Part shown: positions 18,143 through 28,091 of the stretch, piece by piece
Layout of the letters: each line of letters opens with the position of its first letter
How positions within the stretch are numbered: position 1 is the first letter of the stretch
Source of the DNA: Altererythrobacter xiamenensis
Lineage (GTDB): Bacteria; Pseudomonadota; Alphaproteobacteria; Sphingomonadales; Sphingomonadaceae
Direction of reading: 5' to 3'
Length of the DNA stretch: 64,000 nucleotides
NCBI RefSeq assembly: GCF_900177715.1
Contig: NZ_FXWG01000002.1
Span: forward strand, 434,001-498,000
The notes under the pieces: model-generated
What the model was told of the DNA's origin: nothing
Seen by the model: only the letters and a program-made list of their open reading frames with translations
The model's database searches: none
Position numbers and translations under genes: made by a program

Positions 18143-19210
18143 ATGAAAATCCCCGCCGAACGCCTTGACCAGATCGCCAATCGTTTCGCCGAACTTGAAG
18201 CGCGCATGGCGAGCGGAACGCTAGAGGGCGAGGAGTTCGTCAAGGCGAGCCGTGACTATGCCGAGCTTGAGCCGGTCGCGAAGATTGCCAACGACGTGAA
18301 AGCCATGCGCGAGGAGATCGCAGGCCTCGAAGAGATGCTTGCCGATCCCGAGATGAAGGCGATGGCCGAGGACGAGCTCGACGAAATCCGGGAAAAGCTG
18401 CCCGAAGCCGAGCGCAAGCTCGCCGTTGCCATGCTCCCCAAGGACAGTGCGGACAGCAAGCCCGCCATGCTCGAAATCCGCGCTGGCACGGGCGGGGACG
18501 AGGCAGCGCTGTTCGCAGGCGATCTTTATCGCATGTACGAACGCTATGCGGCGGAGCAGGGCTGGAAGGTCGAGCCGGTCAGCATGAATGCCAGCGAAGT
18601 CGGCGGCTTCAAGGAAATCGTTGCCAACGTTACCGGGACCGGCGTGTTCGCAAAGCTCAAGTTCGAAAGCGGCGTGCACCGCGTACAGCGCGTGCCGGTG
18701 ACCGAAAGCGGCGGCCGCATCCATACCTCTGCTGCGACCGTCGCGGTCCTGCCCGAGCCGGACGAGGTCGATGTCCAGATCGAGGACAAGGATCTCAAGA
18801 TCGATATCTACCGCGCTTCCGGTGCGGGCGGTCAGCACGTCAACACCACCGACAGTGCGGTGCGCATCACGCACCTTCCCACTGGCATCGTCGTGCAGCA
18901 GCAGGACGAGCGCAGCCAGCACAAGAACAAGGCCAAGGCGATGCAGGTCCTGCGCACGCGGATCTACGATCACTTGCGCGAACAGTCGCAGGGCGAGGAA
19001 GCGGCGGCGCGCAAGGCGATGGTCGGATCGGGCGACCGCTCCGAACGCATCCGCACATATAATTTCCCGCAAGGCCGCGTGACTGATCACCGCATCGGGC
19101 TGACGCTGCACAAGCTGGAGGAAGTGCTCGCAGGACCGGGTCTGGGTGAACTGGTCGGCGCGCTGATTGCCGAGGACGAGGCCAAGCGGCTCGCCGCGCT
19201 CAATGAGTGA
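18143..19210 (+). CDS. prfA: peptide chain release factor 1
   Basis: A 355-aa class I release factor. The catalytic GGQ is at 229-231 in [10 protein letters not shown]. The codon-recognition region is upstream, and the sequence [18 protein letters not shown] matches RF1. It terminates at UAA and UAG. The gene overlaps prmC by 8 bp, so the modifying enzyme for its GGQ glutamine is translated from the same message. Start ATG 18143 lies 2 bp past the hisS stop. Confidence 0.98.
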   Translation: MKIPAERLDQIANRFAELEARMASGTLEGEEFVKASRDYAELEPVAKIANDVKAMREEIAGLEEMLADPEMKAMAEDELDEIREKLPEAERKLAVAMLPKDSADSKPAMLEIRAGTGGDEAALFAGDLYRMYERYAAEQGWKVEPVSMNASEVGGFKEIVANVTGTGVFAKLKFESGVHRVQRVPVTESGGRIHTSAATVAVLPEPDEVDVQIEDKDLKIDIYRASGAGGQHVNTTDSAVRITHLPTGIVVQQQDERSQHKNKAKAMQVLRTRIYDHLREQSQGEEAAARKAMVGSGDRSERIRTYNFPQGRVTDHRIGLTLHKLEEVLAGPGLGELVGALIAEDEAKRLAALNE

Positions 19211-20033
19211 GACTGTCGCTGCGGCAATCCGCGATGCGGCGCAGCGCCTCGAAGCGACTAGCGACACTGCCCGTCTCGATGCCGAACTGCTGATGGCGCA
19301 CGTGCTCGGCACCGATCGCTCCTCGATGTTACTGAGGAGCATGGCAGATCCGGCACCGGGCGGTTACACTGAGCTTGTAGAGCGGCGCGCCGCGCATGAG
19401 CCGATTGCCTATCTCACAGGAGTGCAGGAGTTTTACGGGCGCGACTTCCGCGTTTCGCCCGATGTCCTGATCCCGCGCGGGGATAGCGAAACGCTGATCG
19501 AAGCCGCACTTGAATTCGCGCCGAAGGCCCGGCGCGTGCTCGACCTGGGAACGGGATCGGGTGCCCTGCTGATTACGACCCTGCTTGAAATCGAGGGGGC
19601 TACCGGCATCGGTATCGATGCGTCAGTTGGCGCGCTCGAAGTGGCGCGTGCCAATGCGCAGACGCTCGGCCTGATCGGGGCGCAGGCCCGTTTTCGCGAA
19701 CGCGATTGGCACAAGGAAGGCTGGGCCGACGATCTCGGCCAGTTCGAGCTGATCATCTGCAATCCGCCCTATGTCGAGTCCGGTGCGAAGCTTGATCCCG
19801 ACGTGCAAGAGCATGAGCCGCACGCCGCACTTTTCGCTGGTGAGGAAGGGCTTGACGACTATCGGGTGATCATCCCGCAGCTTGGCAAGCTCTTGTCGCC
19901 AGACGGTGTGGCTATCTTCGAAATCGGTGCCTCGCAGGGCGAAGCGGTCACCAGTATCGCGCGGGAAGCGGGGTTCGAGACCCAATTGCGCCGCGACCTC
20001 GCGAATCGGGCCCGTGCATTGATCTTGACATAG
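19203..20033 (+). CDS. prmC: peptide chain release factor N5-glutamine methyltransferase
   Basis: A 276-aa SAM methyltransferase. Motif I is [15 protein letters not shown], and the catalytic NPPY is at 187-190 in [11 protein letters not shown]. An N-terminal helical domain precedes. PrmC methylates the GGQ glutamine of RF1 and RF2. The ATG at 19203 lies inside the prfA stop region (8-bp overlap ATGAGTGA), indicating translational coupling; the longer upstream frame is rejected. Confidence 0.97.
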   Translation: MSETVAAAIRDAAQRLEATSDTARLDAELLMAHVLGTDRSSMLLRSMADPAPGGYTELVERRAAHEPIAYLTGVQEFYGRDFRVSPDVLIPRGDSETLIEAALEFAPKARRVLDLGTGSGALLITTLLEIEGATGIGIDASVGALEVARANAQTLGLIGAQARFRERDWHKEGWADDLGQFELIICNPPYVESGAKLDPDVQEHEPHAALFAGEEGLDDYRVIIPQLGKLLSPDGVAIFEIGASQGEAVTSIAREAGFETQLRRDLANRARALILT

Positions 20034-20265
20034 GGCTTGGCAAACGGTGCAGGGCGCGCTACCTCCGAATCAGGCCTCTGGTTTGTCATGGACGGCGACC
20101 ACTTGGCCAAGCTCCGCATTACTGGTTCGATTCGCAGCGCGAAAACGCTCGCCGGATCATGCGGATAGGAGTGTGACGCACTGAATGCGCACACGCAACG
20201 AGGGGCCCGGCAAAGCCGATACGATCAGGTTTCATGCGCGGGCTACCAATGAGGAAGATTACTCC

Positions 20266-20937
20266 TTGAACAGCAATCGTAGCAATCGTCGCCGCGGCCG
20301 CGGCAATCGCAACCAGAGCGGTGGCGGCAATAACGCCAACCGGATCGACAGCCGCGCACGCGGCAATGCACCCCAGCTGCTCGACAAGTACAAGAAGCTT
20401 GCCCATGACGCACAGCACAATGGTGACCGGGTACAGGCCGAATACTACCTCCAGTTCGCCGATCACTATTTTCGCGTGATTTCCGACAACAAGGCTCGCC
20501 AGGATGAACAGCGCGCCAAGCGGCAGGAAGAACGTGGCCAGGCCAATGACGACAGCGATGACGAGGACGACGACGATCGCGATGATCGCCGCAAGCCCCG
20601 TCGCGGCCGTAATCAGCGCAACAATCGCCGCGATGACAATCGCGATGATGACGGCGCAAGCGAAGGCGAGCGCGGTTTCGAGGGCGAAGCGGCTGACGAG
20701 AACTCGGAAGAGCGCAAGCCTCGCCGCGCCAAGAGCGAAGGCAAGCCTGCTCGCCGCAAACGCAAGAACGACGATGATAATCAGTCGGGCGAAATCGACG
20801 CGGGCGTGCTTCCGCCGGCAATCGGTTCCGACAGCGGCGAAGCAGAAGCCAAGCCACGTCGACGCACACGCGCACCCAAGTCCGACGATAGCCAGTCAAA
20901 CGATAGCAGCGGTGACGATCTGAAAGCCGTCGGCTGA
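20266..20937 (+). CDS. DUF4167 domain-containing protein
   Basis: About 223 aa. The N-terminal 100 residues are the DUF4167 domain: NRSNRRRGRGNRN, then IDSRARGNAPQLLDKYKKLA and DRVQAEYYLQFADHYFRV. The rest is low-complexity, alternating acidic (DDEDDDDRDD) and basic (KPRRGRNQRNNRR) blocks. The TTG at 20266, with GAGGAAG at 20251-20257, places the start right before the conserved N-terminus; an ATG at 20185 would add 27 residues and has no good ribosome site. DUF4167 genes recur next to prmC in alphaproteobacteria; a nucleic-acid or ribosome-associated role is only a guess from that and the basic N-terminus. Confidence 0.85.
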   Translation: MNSNRSNRRRGRGNRNQSGGGNNANRIDSRARGNAPQLLDKYKKLAHDAQHNGDRVQAEYYLQFADHYFRVISDNKARQDEQRAKRQEERGQANDDSDDEDDDDRDDRRKPRRGRNQRNNRRDDNRDDDGASEGERGFEGEAADENSEERKPRRAKSEGKPARRKRKNDDDNQSGEIDAGVLPPAIGSDSGEAEAKPRRRTRAPKSDDSQSNDSSGDDLKAVG

Positions 20938-20982
20938 GCGCGATAGCGACCTGTCATTTACTGGCGGTAGAAGCAGGACTGC

Positions 20983-22569
20983 ATGACCGACCGTCTTGGC
21001 TCTATCTGGGAAGCTGTCGCAGCTAGACCACGTTGGGCGGCACTGTTTCTGGGTGCGCTCGGCGCGACGGCTTACCCTCCGCTGGGGCTTTGGCCGATCG
21101 GCTTGCTTGCACTGGCGGCGCTTGTCGCGCTGTTGCACGGCGCTTCGAGCTGGAAGCAGGCAGCCCTGATCGGCTGGCTGTTTGGCTGGACGCATCTTAC
21201 TCTCGCCAACAATTGGATCGCGACTGCGTTTACGTATCAGGCGGAAATGCCCGCTGCGCTCGGCTGGGTCGCGGTGCCACTCCTGTGCATCTATCTCGCG
21301 GTCTATCCCGCGCTTGCCGCGATCATCGCCTGGCTTGCGGCACGCAAAACCAACCTCATCATCTTCGGCGCCCTCTTTGCTGCCTGCTGGATCGTGACCG
21401 AATGGCTTAGAAGCTGGGTTTTCACCGGCTATCCCTGGCCGCCGCTGGGGCTGATGCTACTCGGCGGATGGGAAGCGCCAGGCATTGCGCGTCTCCTCCC
21501 ATGGATCGGTACCTATGCTCTATCGGGCCTTGCGCTTGTGATTGCAGGCGGGCTGGCGTGGCTCGCTTCCGACAGGCGTTGGGGCGCCTTTCTTGCGACC
21601 GGTGTAATCCTCGTCGTCCTGATGGTCTGGCCGGCGCCCAAGCAGGAAGAGGGCAAGGTCCGGTTTTCGCTCATCCAGCCGCTGCTCAAGCAGGAAGAGC
21701 TCAACGATCCGCGCAAGTTCGAAGAACAGTTCGTCCGGCTTGCCCGCCTTACGATGCCCTCGCGCGATGAGCCCCGGCTGGTTCTCTGGCCAGAGAGCGC
21801 GGTGCCAGACTATCTCGAGGAAGGCTATCCGCAGCGCTATTATGACCGGATGACGGCCGCTGCCGATCCGGCGTTTGCGCGGCAACGCATCGGCGCGCTT
21901 CTGGGCGAGGAATCGATCCTGCTTACAGGGCTCGTGCATCTCGATATCGGTGAGCAGGACGGTGTGCGCCGGGCCTTGAGCGCGCGCAACGCGGTTAGCG
22001 CAATCACGCCCGAAGGCGATATCACCGCAACCTACGCCAAGGCGCATCTCGTGCCCTACGGCGAGTACCTGCCAATGCGGGGTCTGCTCGAACCTATAGG
22101 CCTCTCGCGGCTGGTGGCGGGCACGATCGACTACTTGCCGGGGCCGGGACCGCGTTCGTTCGATCTCGGGCGGCACGGCAAGGCGGGCATTCAGATCTGC
22201 TACGAGATCGTGTTTTCAGGCCAGGTCGTCGATCGCGGCGATCGGCCCGATTACATTTTCAACCCCTCCAACGACGGCTGGTTCGGCAGCTGGGGGCCGC
22301 CGCAGCATCTTGCGCAGGCACGGATGCGGGCCATCGAAGAGGGGCTCCCCGTGCTGCGCGCCACCACCACCGGGATCAGCGCCGTGGTCGATGCAGATGG
22401 CGTAGTGCGTTCATCGATCGGCATGGGCCGCGCCGACCGGATCGATGGCTATGTGCCGCCTGCCAAACCGCCCACGCTCTTTGCCCGTCTGGGTAATCTT
22501 CTGCCGCTCGGCTGGGCATTGGTGTTAGCCGCAGCATCGCTGGTTGCAATGCGTCGATGGCCTGTCTAA
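20983..22569 (+). CDS. lnt: apolipoprotein N-acyltransferase
   Basis: A 528-aa membrane enzyme. Six to seven hydrophobic segments in the first 215 residues, including FTGYPWPPLGLML, precede the periplasmic nitrilase domain. The catalytic triad is visible as E271 (VLWPESAVPDY), K353 (YAKAHLVPYGEY) and C406 (QICYEIVFSG). A final helix lies near the C-terminus. Lnt adds the third acyl chain to the N-terminal cysteine of lipoproteins. metK follows after 60 bp on the same strand. Confidence 0.97.
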   Translation: MTDRLGSIWEAVAARPRWAALFLGALGATAYPPLGLWPIGLLALAALVALLHGASSWKQAALIGWLFGWTHLTLANNWIATAFTYQAEMPAALGWVAVPLLCIYLAVYPALAAIIAWLAARKTNLIIFGALFAACWIVTEWLRSWVFTGYPWPPLGLMLLGGWEAPGIARLLPWIGTYALSGLALVIAGGLAWLASDRRWGAFLATGVILVVLMVWPAPKQEEGKVRFSLIQPLLKQEELNDPRKFEEQFVRLARLTMPSRDEPRLVLWPESAVPDYLEEGYPQRYYDRMTAAADPAFARQRIGALLGEESILLTGLVHLDIGEQDGVRRALSARNAVSAITPEGDITATYAKAHLVPYGEYLPMRGLLEPIGLSRLVAGTIDYLPGPGPRSFDLGRHGKAGIQICYEIVFSGQVVDRGDRPDYIFNPSNDGWFGSWGPPQHLAQARMRAIEEGLPVLRATTTGISAVVDADGVVRSSIGMGRADRIDGYVPPAKPPTLFARLGNLLPLGWALVLAAASLVAMRRWPV

Positions 22570-22589
22570 CAGTCGGCTCGACACATAAA

Positions 22590-22612
22590 GGAAGCCTTAT
22601 ATCTTCGCTTCC
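22590..22612 (+). promoter_or_regulatory. hairpin in the short metK leader
   Basis: GGAAGC (22590-22595) pairs with GCTTCC (22607-22612) across an 11-nt AU-rich loop, ending 17 bases before metK ATG. It does not match the SAM-I, SAM-II or SAM/SAH riboswitch patterns that I can recall. Function unknown. Confidence 0.3.
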
Positions 22613-22629
22613 GCCAATTCAGAGGATTT

Positions 22630-23871
22630 ATGCGCAGCGAATTTCTTTTCACTTCGGAGAGCGTTTCCGAAGGCCATCCCGACAAGGTTTCCGACCAGAT
22701 CTCCGACGCCATCGTCGACCTGATGCTTGCCAAGGATCCGGAGGCGCGCGTCGCCTGCGAAACCATGACCACGACCCAGCGCGTCATCCTGTCGGGCGAG
22801 ATCCGCTGCGCCCCGATGTACGACCAGAACAACGAGGAGTGGGCGGTCAACGGCGGCTGGGCACCCGGCGCCAAGGAAGAGATCGAGCAGGCCGTGCGCA
22901 GTACCGTGCGCGACATCGGCTACGAGCAGGACGGCTTTCACTGGAAGACGCTGACCTTCGAAAACCACCTCCACGGCCAGTCGACCGAAATCGCCATGGG
23001 CGTCGATGCGGGGCAGGACGGATCGAACAAGGACGAAGGCGCTGGCGACCAGGGCATCATGTTCGGCTTTGCCTGCGACGAAACGCCCGACCTGATGCCG
23101 GCGACGCTCGACTTCAGTCACAAGATCCTCGAACGCCTCGCCGCCGACCGTCATTCGGGTGCGGCACCCTTCCTCGAACCCGATGCAAAGAGCCAGGTCA
23201 CTTTGCGCTACAAGGACGGCAAGCCGGTCGCCTGTACCGCCGTGGTCGTCTCGACCCAGCATGCCAAGGGCTATGACAAGGGCGAGAAGGAAGCCGAACT
23301 AAAGGCCTATGTGAAACAGGCCGTGGCCGATGTTCTGCCCGAAGGTCTGCTGTCGGACGAGACCGTGTGGCACATCAACCCGACCGGCGCTTTCGAGATC
23401 GGCGGTCCCGATGGTGACGCGGGCCTGACCGGCCGCAAGATCATCGTCGACACCTACGGCGGCGCGGCTCCGCACGGCGGCGGCGCATTCAGCGGCAAGG
23501 ATCCGACCAAGGTCGACCGTTCGGCCGCCTACATCACCCGCTATCTCGCGAAAAACGTGGTGGCGGCAGGCTTCGCCCGGCGCTGCACCATTCAGATCGC
23601 TTATGCCATCGGCGTGAGCGAGCCGCTTTCGCTCTATGTCGATACGCATGGCACCGGGACGGTTGCCGACGACAAGATCGAGGACGCAATCCGCTCGATC
23701 GCCAAGCTCGGCGGGCTGACCCCGCGCGGCATCCGCACGCATCTGGGCCTCAACAAGCCGATCTATCGCAAGAGCGCGGCATACGGCCACTTCGGTCGCA
23801 AGCCCGAGGGCGATTTCTTCCCGTGGGAGCGCACAGACCTCGTCGATGATCTGAAGGCTGCGCTTGGCTGA
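22630..23871 (+). CDS. metK: S-adenosylmethionine synthetase
   Basis: A 413-aa protein. The ATP-binding start [20 protein letters not shown], the signature [16 protein letters not shown] (about 138-153) and the second signature [16 protein letters not shown] (about 280-295) are all intact. The enzyme makes SAM from methionine and ATP. The length is slightly above the E. coli enzyme because of alphaproteobacterial insertions. AGAGG precedes ATG 22630 by 5 bp. Confidence 0.98.
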   Translation: MRSEFLFTSESVSEGHPDKVSDQISDAIVDLMLAKDPEARVACETMTTTQRVILSGEIRCAPMYDQNNEEWAVNGGWAPGAKEEIEQAVRSTVRDIGYEQDGFHWKTLTFENHLHGQSTEIAMGVDAGQDGSNKDEGAGDQGIMFGFACDETPDLMPATLDFSHKILERLAADRHSGAAPFLEPDAKSQVTLRYKDGKPVACTAVVVSTQHAKGYDKGEKEAELKAYVKQAVADVLPEGLLSDETVWHINPTGAFEIGGPDGDAGLTGRKIIVDTYGGAAPHGGGAFSGKDPTKVDRSAAYITRYLAKNVVAAGFARRCTIQIAYAIGVSEPLSLYVDTHGTGTVADDKIEDAIRSIAKLGGLTPRGIRTHLGLNKPIYRKSAAYGHFGRKPEGDFFPWERTDLVDDLKAALG

Positions 23872-23934
23872 ATTCGGCTGGGGCGCTGCGCAAAGCACGC
23901 CCCGACCAAGCCCCGCAGGAATATTTCCAACAAA

Positions 23935-23960
23935 CTTGACACAATTGACACTGTGTCAAG
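23935..23960. repeat. inverted repeat CTTGACAC-N10-GTGTCAAG
   Basis: Perfect 8-bp arms (23935-23942 and 23953-23960). The spacer contains a second direct TTGACAC (23945-23951), and another CTTGACAC is at 24016-24023. The repeated heptamer looks like a multi-site operator; no -10 sequence at 17 bp spacing follows the TTGACA cores. Confidence 0.5.
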
Positions 23961-24088
23961 CGGGCCTCGGCGCGTTTTCGCGTAGAAAATCATGCGTTTG
24001 CGCGTGTTGGACTCACTTGACACTTTCCCTACAGAATGCGCGCGCATGGAACCGACGATATGAAAGAACCGCGCGATGCATGGCAGGC

Positions 24089-24106
24089 TTTTCCTAAGTA
24101 GGAAAA
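24089..24106. promoter_or_regulatory. 18-bp perfect palindrome, operator-like
   Basis: TTTTCCTA-AG-TAGGAAAA has perfect 8-bp arms with a 2-bp centre, the architecture of a dimeric regulator site. The binding factor is unknown. Confidence 0.45.
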
Positions 24107-24300
24107 CGGCGCGCGCCTCTTGCTCGAAACCCCGAGGCACTCCGCCCGCAATGGCCACCCTAACCGGGATCACCCGTATTCAAAGGATGCTTCCGAATGA
24201 CGGCAATGAAGTTTGATGCTGCGAAAGCTGCCTGTCCGCTAACGACCCGATTGCAGACGTTTGGCGCTCCGTCCGCTTTCCGCCCCCAGAGTATGAGCGA

Positions 24301-25722
24301 TCATTCTGTTCCTGCGATCAGACGCACGGGCGATGGCCGCCAGATTCCTTCGCGCATTTCCCGACTGGGTCCTTGCGCGCGCAGCGCGAGATAGAAAGGC
24401 CCTGCTGGAATAGAAATGGCGTTCGGGCCGCTGCCATCGCGCGAAAAGGTTATCGTGACTGACCCATCTTCGGAAACGACCAATCCACGAGTATTCGAAC
24501 TCACCAGATACTTGTCCTCTGTGTTGGGGTGCAGCTCTTGGGTAGTGCGATCGTAGACCGTCACTGACCAGAAGAACTCGCTTGGCGGCACGCTATCAAG
24601 CTTTAGCGAGTAAGCCCCCTCGGACCCGTCGAGCATATTGCCATCGGCATCGATGAAAGTCGTGTAGGCATAGTTTTCGAGCCGGACATTAGCGCCAAGC
24701 CCTAAGCTGTGAACGCCGGCACGATAGTTGTAGTTGTAGCCATAGCGACCAATATCGAACGGCTCTCGCCAGCCGCCTATCATTGCGCCGTTCTGGGTCT
24801 TGATCGTTTCGGCAAAACGATTGGCGCGTTCAAATCCCCGACTGGCCGCTTGAGCGATGACGGGATCTTCCAGCGCCTGCTCGACCGACATCGGTCCGCC
24901 AACGCCCAGCCCGCGGAAACCATGGACAAGCGCGGCTTCGCCGATCCGCACGCCCGCTTCTTCAACGATCCAGTCGAGCACCCGAAGAAATGCCGCCGGA
25001 TCGTCCATTTCTGCAGGCTGAGGGAACGGCCGGCTCGAAGCAGAGTTGAGGCGCGGGCTGATTGTGAAGCTATCCTGCAGCGCTCTGACGGCCGGCAATT
25101 CCTCCCGATCTTCGACCTCCACCCGCATCAAAATCCACATGTATTGCTGTGTGACCCTGAACAGTTCGGCACCGTCCGGTACTTCTCCGCCCCAATCGGT
25201 CGTGGCGATGAGATAGGTCCCGCCATCCGTGCCGTGAGTGCGTGCGCTGATGTTCGTCGCATTGCCGAACAGGTCGAGAAAATTGAGGGTGTAGTACCGC
25301 CCGTTCGTCGGCGGAACGGTGATCAGTACCGGCCCGCTCGACAGATCGAGATACGCATTGGAATAGAGCGTGTCTGCGTTCGGTGTCTTGAATGGTTTGT
25401 ATCCTGGGCCAGCCAGATCGCGGCCATGCGAGAATCTGTTGAAACCGACATAGAGAGCCGAGGTCTCGTCCACCGCCTGAGCGTGCATTTGCGTATAGGT
25501 CAGTACGGCGGGCCGTCCGAATAGCGCGGCATTATAGGCGCTGTTTTCAGCCCAGATACCTCGCATCGCAGGATCTTCTGGGACGGTGTCCTCGGCCAGT
25601 GGCTCGAGAAACTGATCGGCACGGCTGGCATCATACAGCCGCGGCTCGCCACTCGCCGGTGAGACAATGGCGCCCCCAAATAACAAGATCGCGGCGGCGC
25701 AGTATCGAGTGAAGCTGCCCAT
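24301..25722 (-). CDS. exported DUF1254/DUF1214 domain protein
   Basis: A 473-aa protein with signal peptide MGSFTRYCAAAILLFGGAIVSPASG. The DUF1254 part (about 60-190) has GFNRFSHGRDL, FKTPNADTLYSNAYLDLS and the RYYTLNFLDLFGNATNI motif. The DUF1214 part at the C-terminus has GLGANVRLENYAYTTFIDA, LKLDSVPPSEFFWSVTVYDR and a final GPFYLALRAQ. These paired domains occur in periplasmic proteins of unknown function in Proteobacteria. It follows the TonB-dependent receptor on the same strand, but a terminator lies between, so it may have its own promoter or depend on read-through. Confidence 0.9.
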   Translation of the reverse strand: MGSFTRYCAAAILLFGGAIVSPASGEPRLYDASRADQFLEPLAEDTVPEDPAMRGIWAENSAYNAALFGRPAVLTYTQMHAQAVDETSALYVGFNRFSHGRDLAGPGYKPFKTPNADTLYSNAYLDLSSGPVLITVPPTNGRYYTLNFLDLFGNATNISARTHGTDGGTYLIATTDWGGEVPDGAELFRVTQQYMWILMRVEVEDREELPAVRALQDSFTISPRLNSASSRPFPQPAEMDDPAAFLRVLDWIVEEAGVRIGEAALVHGFRGLGVGGPMSVEQALEDPVIAQAASRGFERANRFAETIKTQNGAMIGGWREPFDIGRYGYNYNYRAGVHSLGLGANVRLENYAYTTFIDADGNMLDGSEGAYSLKLDSVPPSEFFWSVTVYDRTTQELHPNTEDKYLVSSNTRGLVVSEDGSVTITFSRDGSGPNAISIPAGPFYLALRAQGPSREMREGIWRPSPVRLIAGTE

Positions 25723-25771
25723 GAGTTATCTCCGATAGGAATATGAGCCAGCTGATCGGCTCGGTAAAAAA

Positions 25772-25794
25772 GGGGCCGCGCAGTGCACGGCCCC
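25772..25794 (-). terminator. rho-independent terminator of the TonB-dependent receptor gene
   Basis: On the minus strand GGGGCCG (25794-25788) and CGGCCCC (25778-25772) form a 7-bp stem with a 9-nt loop, followed by a six-T run. It lies 57 bp past the receptor stop. Confidence 0.85.
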
Positions 25795-25850
25795 GGAAGT
25801 GAACCTCGACCGAGAGCTCAGGTCGAAGCGCTTGGGAAATCGAATGGGCG

Positions 25851-28073
25851 CTAGAACTCGAAGCCCAGTGTCACACCGTACTGGCGGGGCGGGATCGCCG
25901 AGCCGAACGCAAAGAGGCCTGCTACTGGCAGTGCCGATCCGAGCCCCTCCTGATCGAGCAGGTTGCGACCGAATACCCGGGCGTAGATGTTGGAATCGTC
26001 GCCTGTGTAAAGCGTGTAGGTAATCGCTGCCGAGAGATCCTCGGTTGCCGGGTGCAAGCCACGCGGATCGTTGAGACCGAAATCGAACGGCGCCGGTACG
26101 ATGGTCGTCTGGTACGAGCTGGTCGTGCTCAGCCGGACATTGAACTGGAGCTCACTGTTCGCGGAAACTTCCGTTTCGTAGTTGGCAGCCAGCGAGAAGG
26201 TGAAGTCCGGCGTGCGGCGCAGCTGCTGCGTCGAGGCATCCTCGCCCGGATCGAACTGTCCGTTTACGTTGCGGTCGACGAAGAAGCTGTCGTAATCCGC
26301 GTCGAGTATGCCGATCGCGCCAGTCAGGGTGAACCCGTCGAACAGGTTCGCTCTCATGTCCATTTCGAGGCCCTTGATCGTGGCGCTCGCCGCGTTGAGC
26401 GTGACGGTTTCCTGCGGGTTGGCCGAGCCGGGAGGCGTCGCCTGCACGACGTCTTCCTGCTTGTCGTCATACTTCGAATAGAAACCGGCGAAATTGAGGA
26501 TGATATCGCCGCCAAGGAACGAGGTCTTGAGACCAAGCTCATAAGAGTCGACCGTTTCCGGATCGAACGAAGTGGCGACCGCCGTCGGGCTGTTGGCACG
26601 GCCGTTGAAGCCGCCCGCACGATAACCGCGAGCGTAGGATGCGTAGGCAAGGATATCGTCGGTGACATCGTAATCGACGCTCACGCGCGGAGTGAACTCG
26701 CTCCAGCTGTCCTCATTGCTGAAGACCGCGCCTGGCGCGAGAGTGCGCGTGAACTCCTTGTCATCCCACGAGTAGCGCGCACCAAGGCTCAGACGCAGCC
26801 GGTCGGTCAGCGACACGTCGAAGTCCCCGAAGATCGCGAAGCTTTCGGTCTGGTGATCCGTCATCGGATTGACCTGTGCACCGCCAGGGAGCGTCGTGGT
26901 TTGATCGAGCTGGTATTCGTTCTCCCAATAGAAGAGGCCAAGCACGCCTGACACGCCTTCGAAGAACTCTCCGCCGACGCGCAGTTCCTGGCTGAACTGG
27001 CGATAGTCCTGCGCGCGATCGGTCTGGAAGAAGGGGATCGAGGTGCCATCGAAGTCCTGAATTACGCGCTCGTCCGAGTCCCTGAGCGCGGTGATCGATG
27101 TCAGCGTCAGATCGCCGATTTCCCAATTGACCTGTCCCGACAGCGCCACTTCGTCGAAATCGATCGAGCCGAGCTCGTTCGAGAAGACAGTGTAGAGATC
27201 TTCCTTCGTATTGCGGTTGCACTGCTCCGGAATGACCGCGCCGAGCGCAATGCAAAGCACGTCGTTATCGTTCGAAAGCGAAGACACGGCCGGATCGCCG
27301 CCGATCTCCGAATATTCCGCCGTCAGCAGGATTTCGAGGGACGGGCTCGGCTCAACCAGCAAGGTCGCACCGACATTTGTGTTCGAGTTCGCGCCCGTGT
27401 CGCGATCGAGAGTTACATTTTCGTAGAAGCCATCGAATTCGCGGTCATAGCCGAACAGCTTGAGGCCGAAGATGTCTCCGTCGCCCACATTGAGCACGGC
27501 GTTGAATTCCTGGCGTCCGAAGTTTCCGAACGTCGCTTCGCCGCGCACGCCGAACTCCTTCGTCGGTCGCGAACGCTTGATATTGATGACGCCGCCGATG
27601 GTGTTGCGACCGAACAGGGTGCCTTGCGGCCCGCGCAGCACCTCCACCGTTTCGAAGTCGAACGCGTTGCCTAGCTGGCCCGTGTTAGTTCCGCTGAAGA
27701 CTCCATCGATGACCACGCCGACGGTGGGTTCGAAGGACTTCTCGATATCCTCGAAGCTAACGCCGCGCAGCGAGATCGCGCCGCCACCCGGACCGGCACC
27801 CACGGGGTCGATGACTAGGTTCGGAGCAAGACCTTCGACGTCCTCGACCGTCAGCGCTCCCTGCGTTGCCAACTGTTCGGTGCTGACGACCGTTACGGCC
27901 AGCGGCACGTCCTGAACCGACTCATCGCCGCGCAGGCGGCCGGTGACGACGATCTCGCCTTCCATTTCGGCAGCGTTCTCATCCGAATCTTGTGCGATGG
28001 CAGGCGTTGCCCATGCCATGCTCGCCAGCATTGTGGAGCCCAGCAGTCCAAACCCATATCTCTTGGTCATCAT
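25851..28073 (-). CDS. TonB-dependent outer-membrane receptor
   Basis: A 740-aa receptor. Signal peptide to about residue 28 (ATPAIAQ), a TonB box within GEIVVTGRL, a plug domain (about 50-170) with LAPNLVIDP, GVVIDGVF, and VEVLRGPQGTLFGRNTIGG, and a beta-barrel ending in ARVFGRNLLDQ and the C-terminal strand YGVTLGFEF. The plug resembles the sphingomonad IroN/CirA-type receptors often found with aromatic or steroid catabolic genes. The second ATG (28070) is better spaced from GGAGG than the first. It is divergent from the DUF3604 lipoprotein; together they suggest an uptake and processing unit whose substrate is unknown. Confidence 0.93.
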   Translation of the reverse strand: MMTKRYGFGLLGSTMLASMAWATPAIAQDSDENAAEMEGEIVVTGRLRGDESVQDVPLAVTVVSTEQLATQGALTVEDVEGLAPNLVIDPVGAGPGGGAISLRGVSFEDIEKSFEPTVGVVIDGVFSGTNTGQLGNAFDFETVEVLRGPQGTLFGRNTIGGVINIKRSRPTKEFGVRGEATFGNFGRQEFNAVLNVGDGDIFGLKLFGYDREFDGFYENVTLDRDTGANSNTNVGATLLVEPSPSLEILLTAEYSEIGGDPAVSSLSNDNDVLCIALGAVIPEQCNRNTKEDLYTVFSNELGSIDFDEVALSGQVNWEIGDLTLTSITALRDSDERVIQDFDGTSIPFFQTDRAQDYRQFSQELRVGGEFFEGVSGVLGLFYWENEYQLDQTTTLPGGAQVNPMTDHQTESFAIFGDFDVSLTDRLRLSLGARYSWDDKEFTRTLAPGAVFSNEDSWSEFTPRVSVDYDVTDDILAYASYARGYRAGGFNGRANSPTAVATSFDPETVDSYELGLKTSFLGGDIILNFAGFYSKYDDKQEDVVQATPPGSANPQETVTLNAASATIKGLEMDMRANLFDGFTLTGAIGILDADYDSFFVDRNVNGQFDPGEDASTQQLRRTPDFTFSLAANYETEVSANSELQFNVRLSTTSSYQTTIVPAPFDFGLNDPRGLHPATEDLSAAITYTLYTGDDSNIYARVFGRNLLDQEGLGSALPVAGLFAFGSAIPPRQYGVTLGFEF

Positions 28074-28091
28074 TTCCTCCCCGTGTCGTTC

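Larger units (their letters stand above)
23872..24300. other. convergent gap with palindromes but no convincing gene
   Basis: This 429-bp stretch lies between the ends of metK (plus) and the DUF1254 gene (minus), so neither flanking gene needs a promoter here. It contains a GGGGCG/CGCCCC stem (23880-23902, possible metK terminator without a T-run), the CTTGACAC/GTGTCAAG repeat, a further CTTGACAC at 24016-24023, and the palindrome at 24089-24106. A 65-codon frame starting at 24197 has an AAGGATG site but low coding character and runs antisense into the DUF1254 gene. No tRNA or known RNA is recognised. Confidence 0.5.

Noticed and set aside
23936-24022. TTGACA boxes as promoter -35 elements
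   Set aside because: No -10-like hexamer at 16-18 bp downstream of any of the three copies.
24197-24394. 65-codon frame with a fair ribosome site
   Set aside because: Overlaps the DUF1254 3' end antisense and has no coding character or domain.
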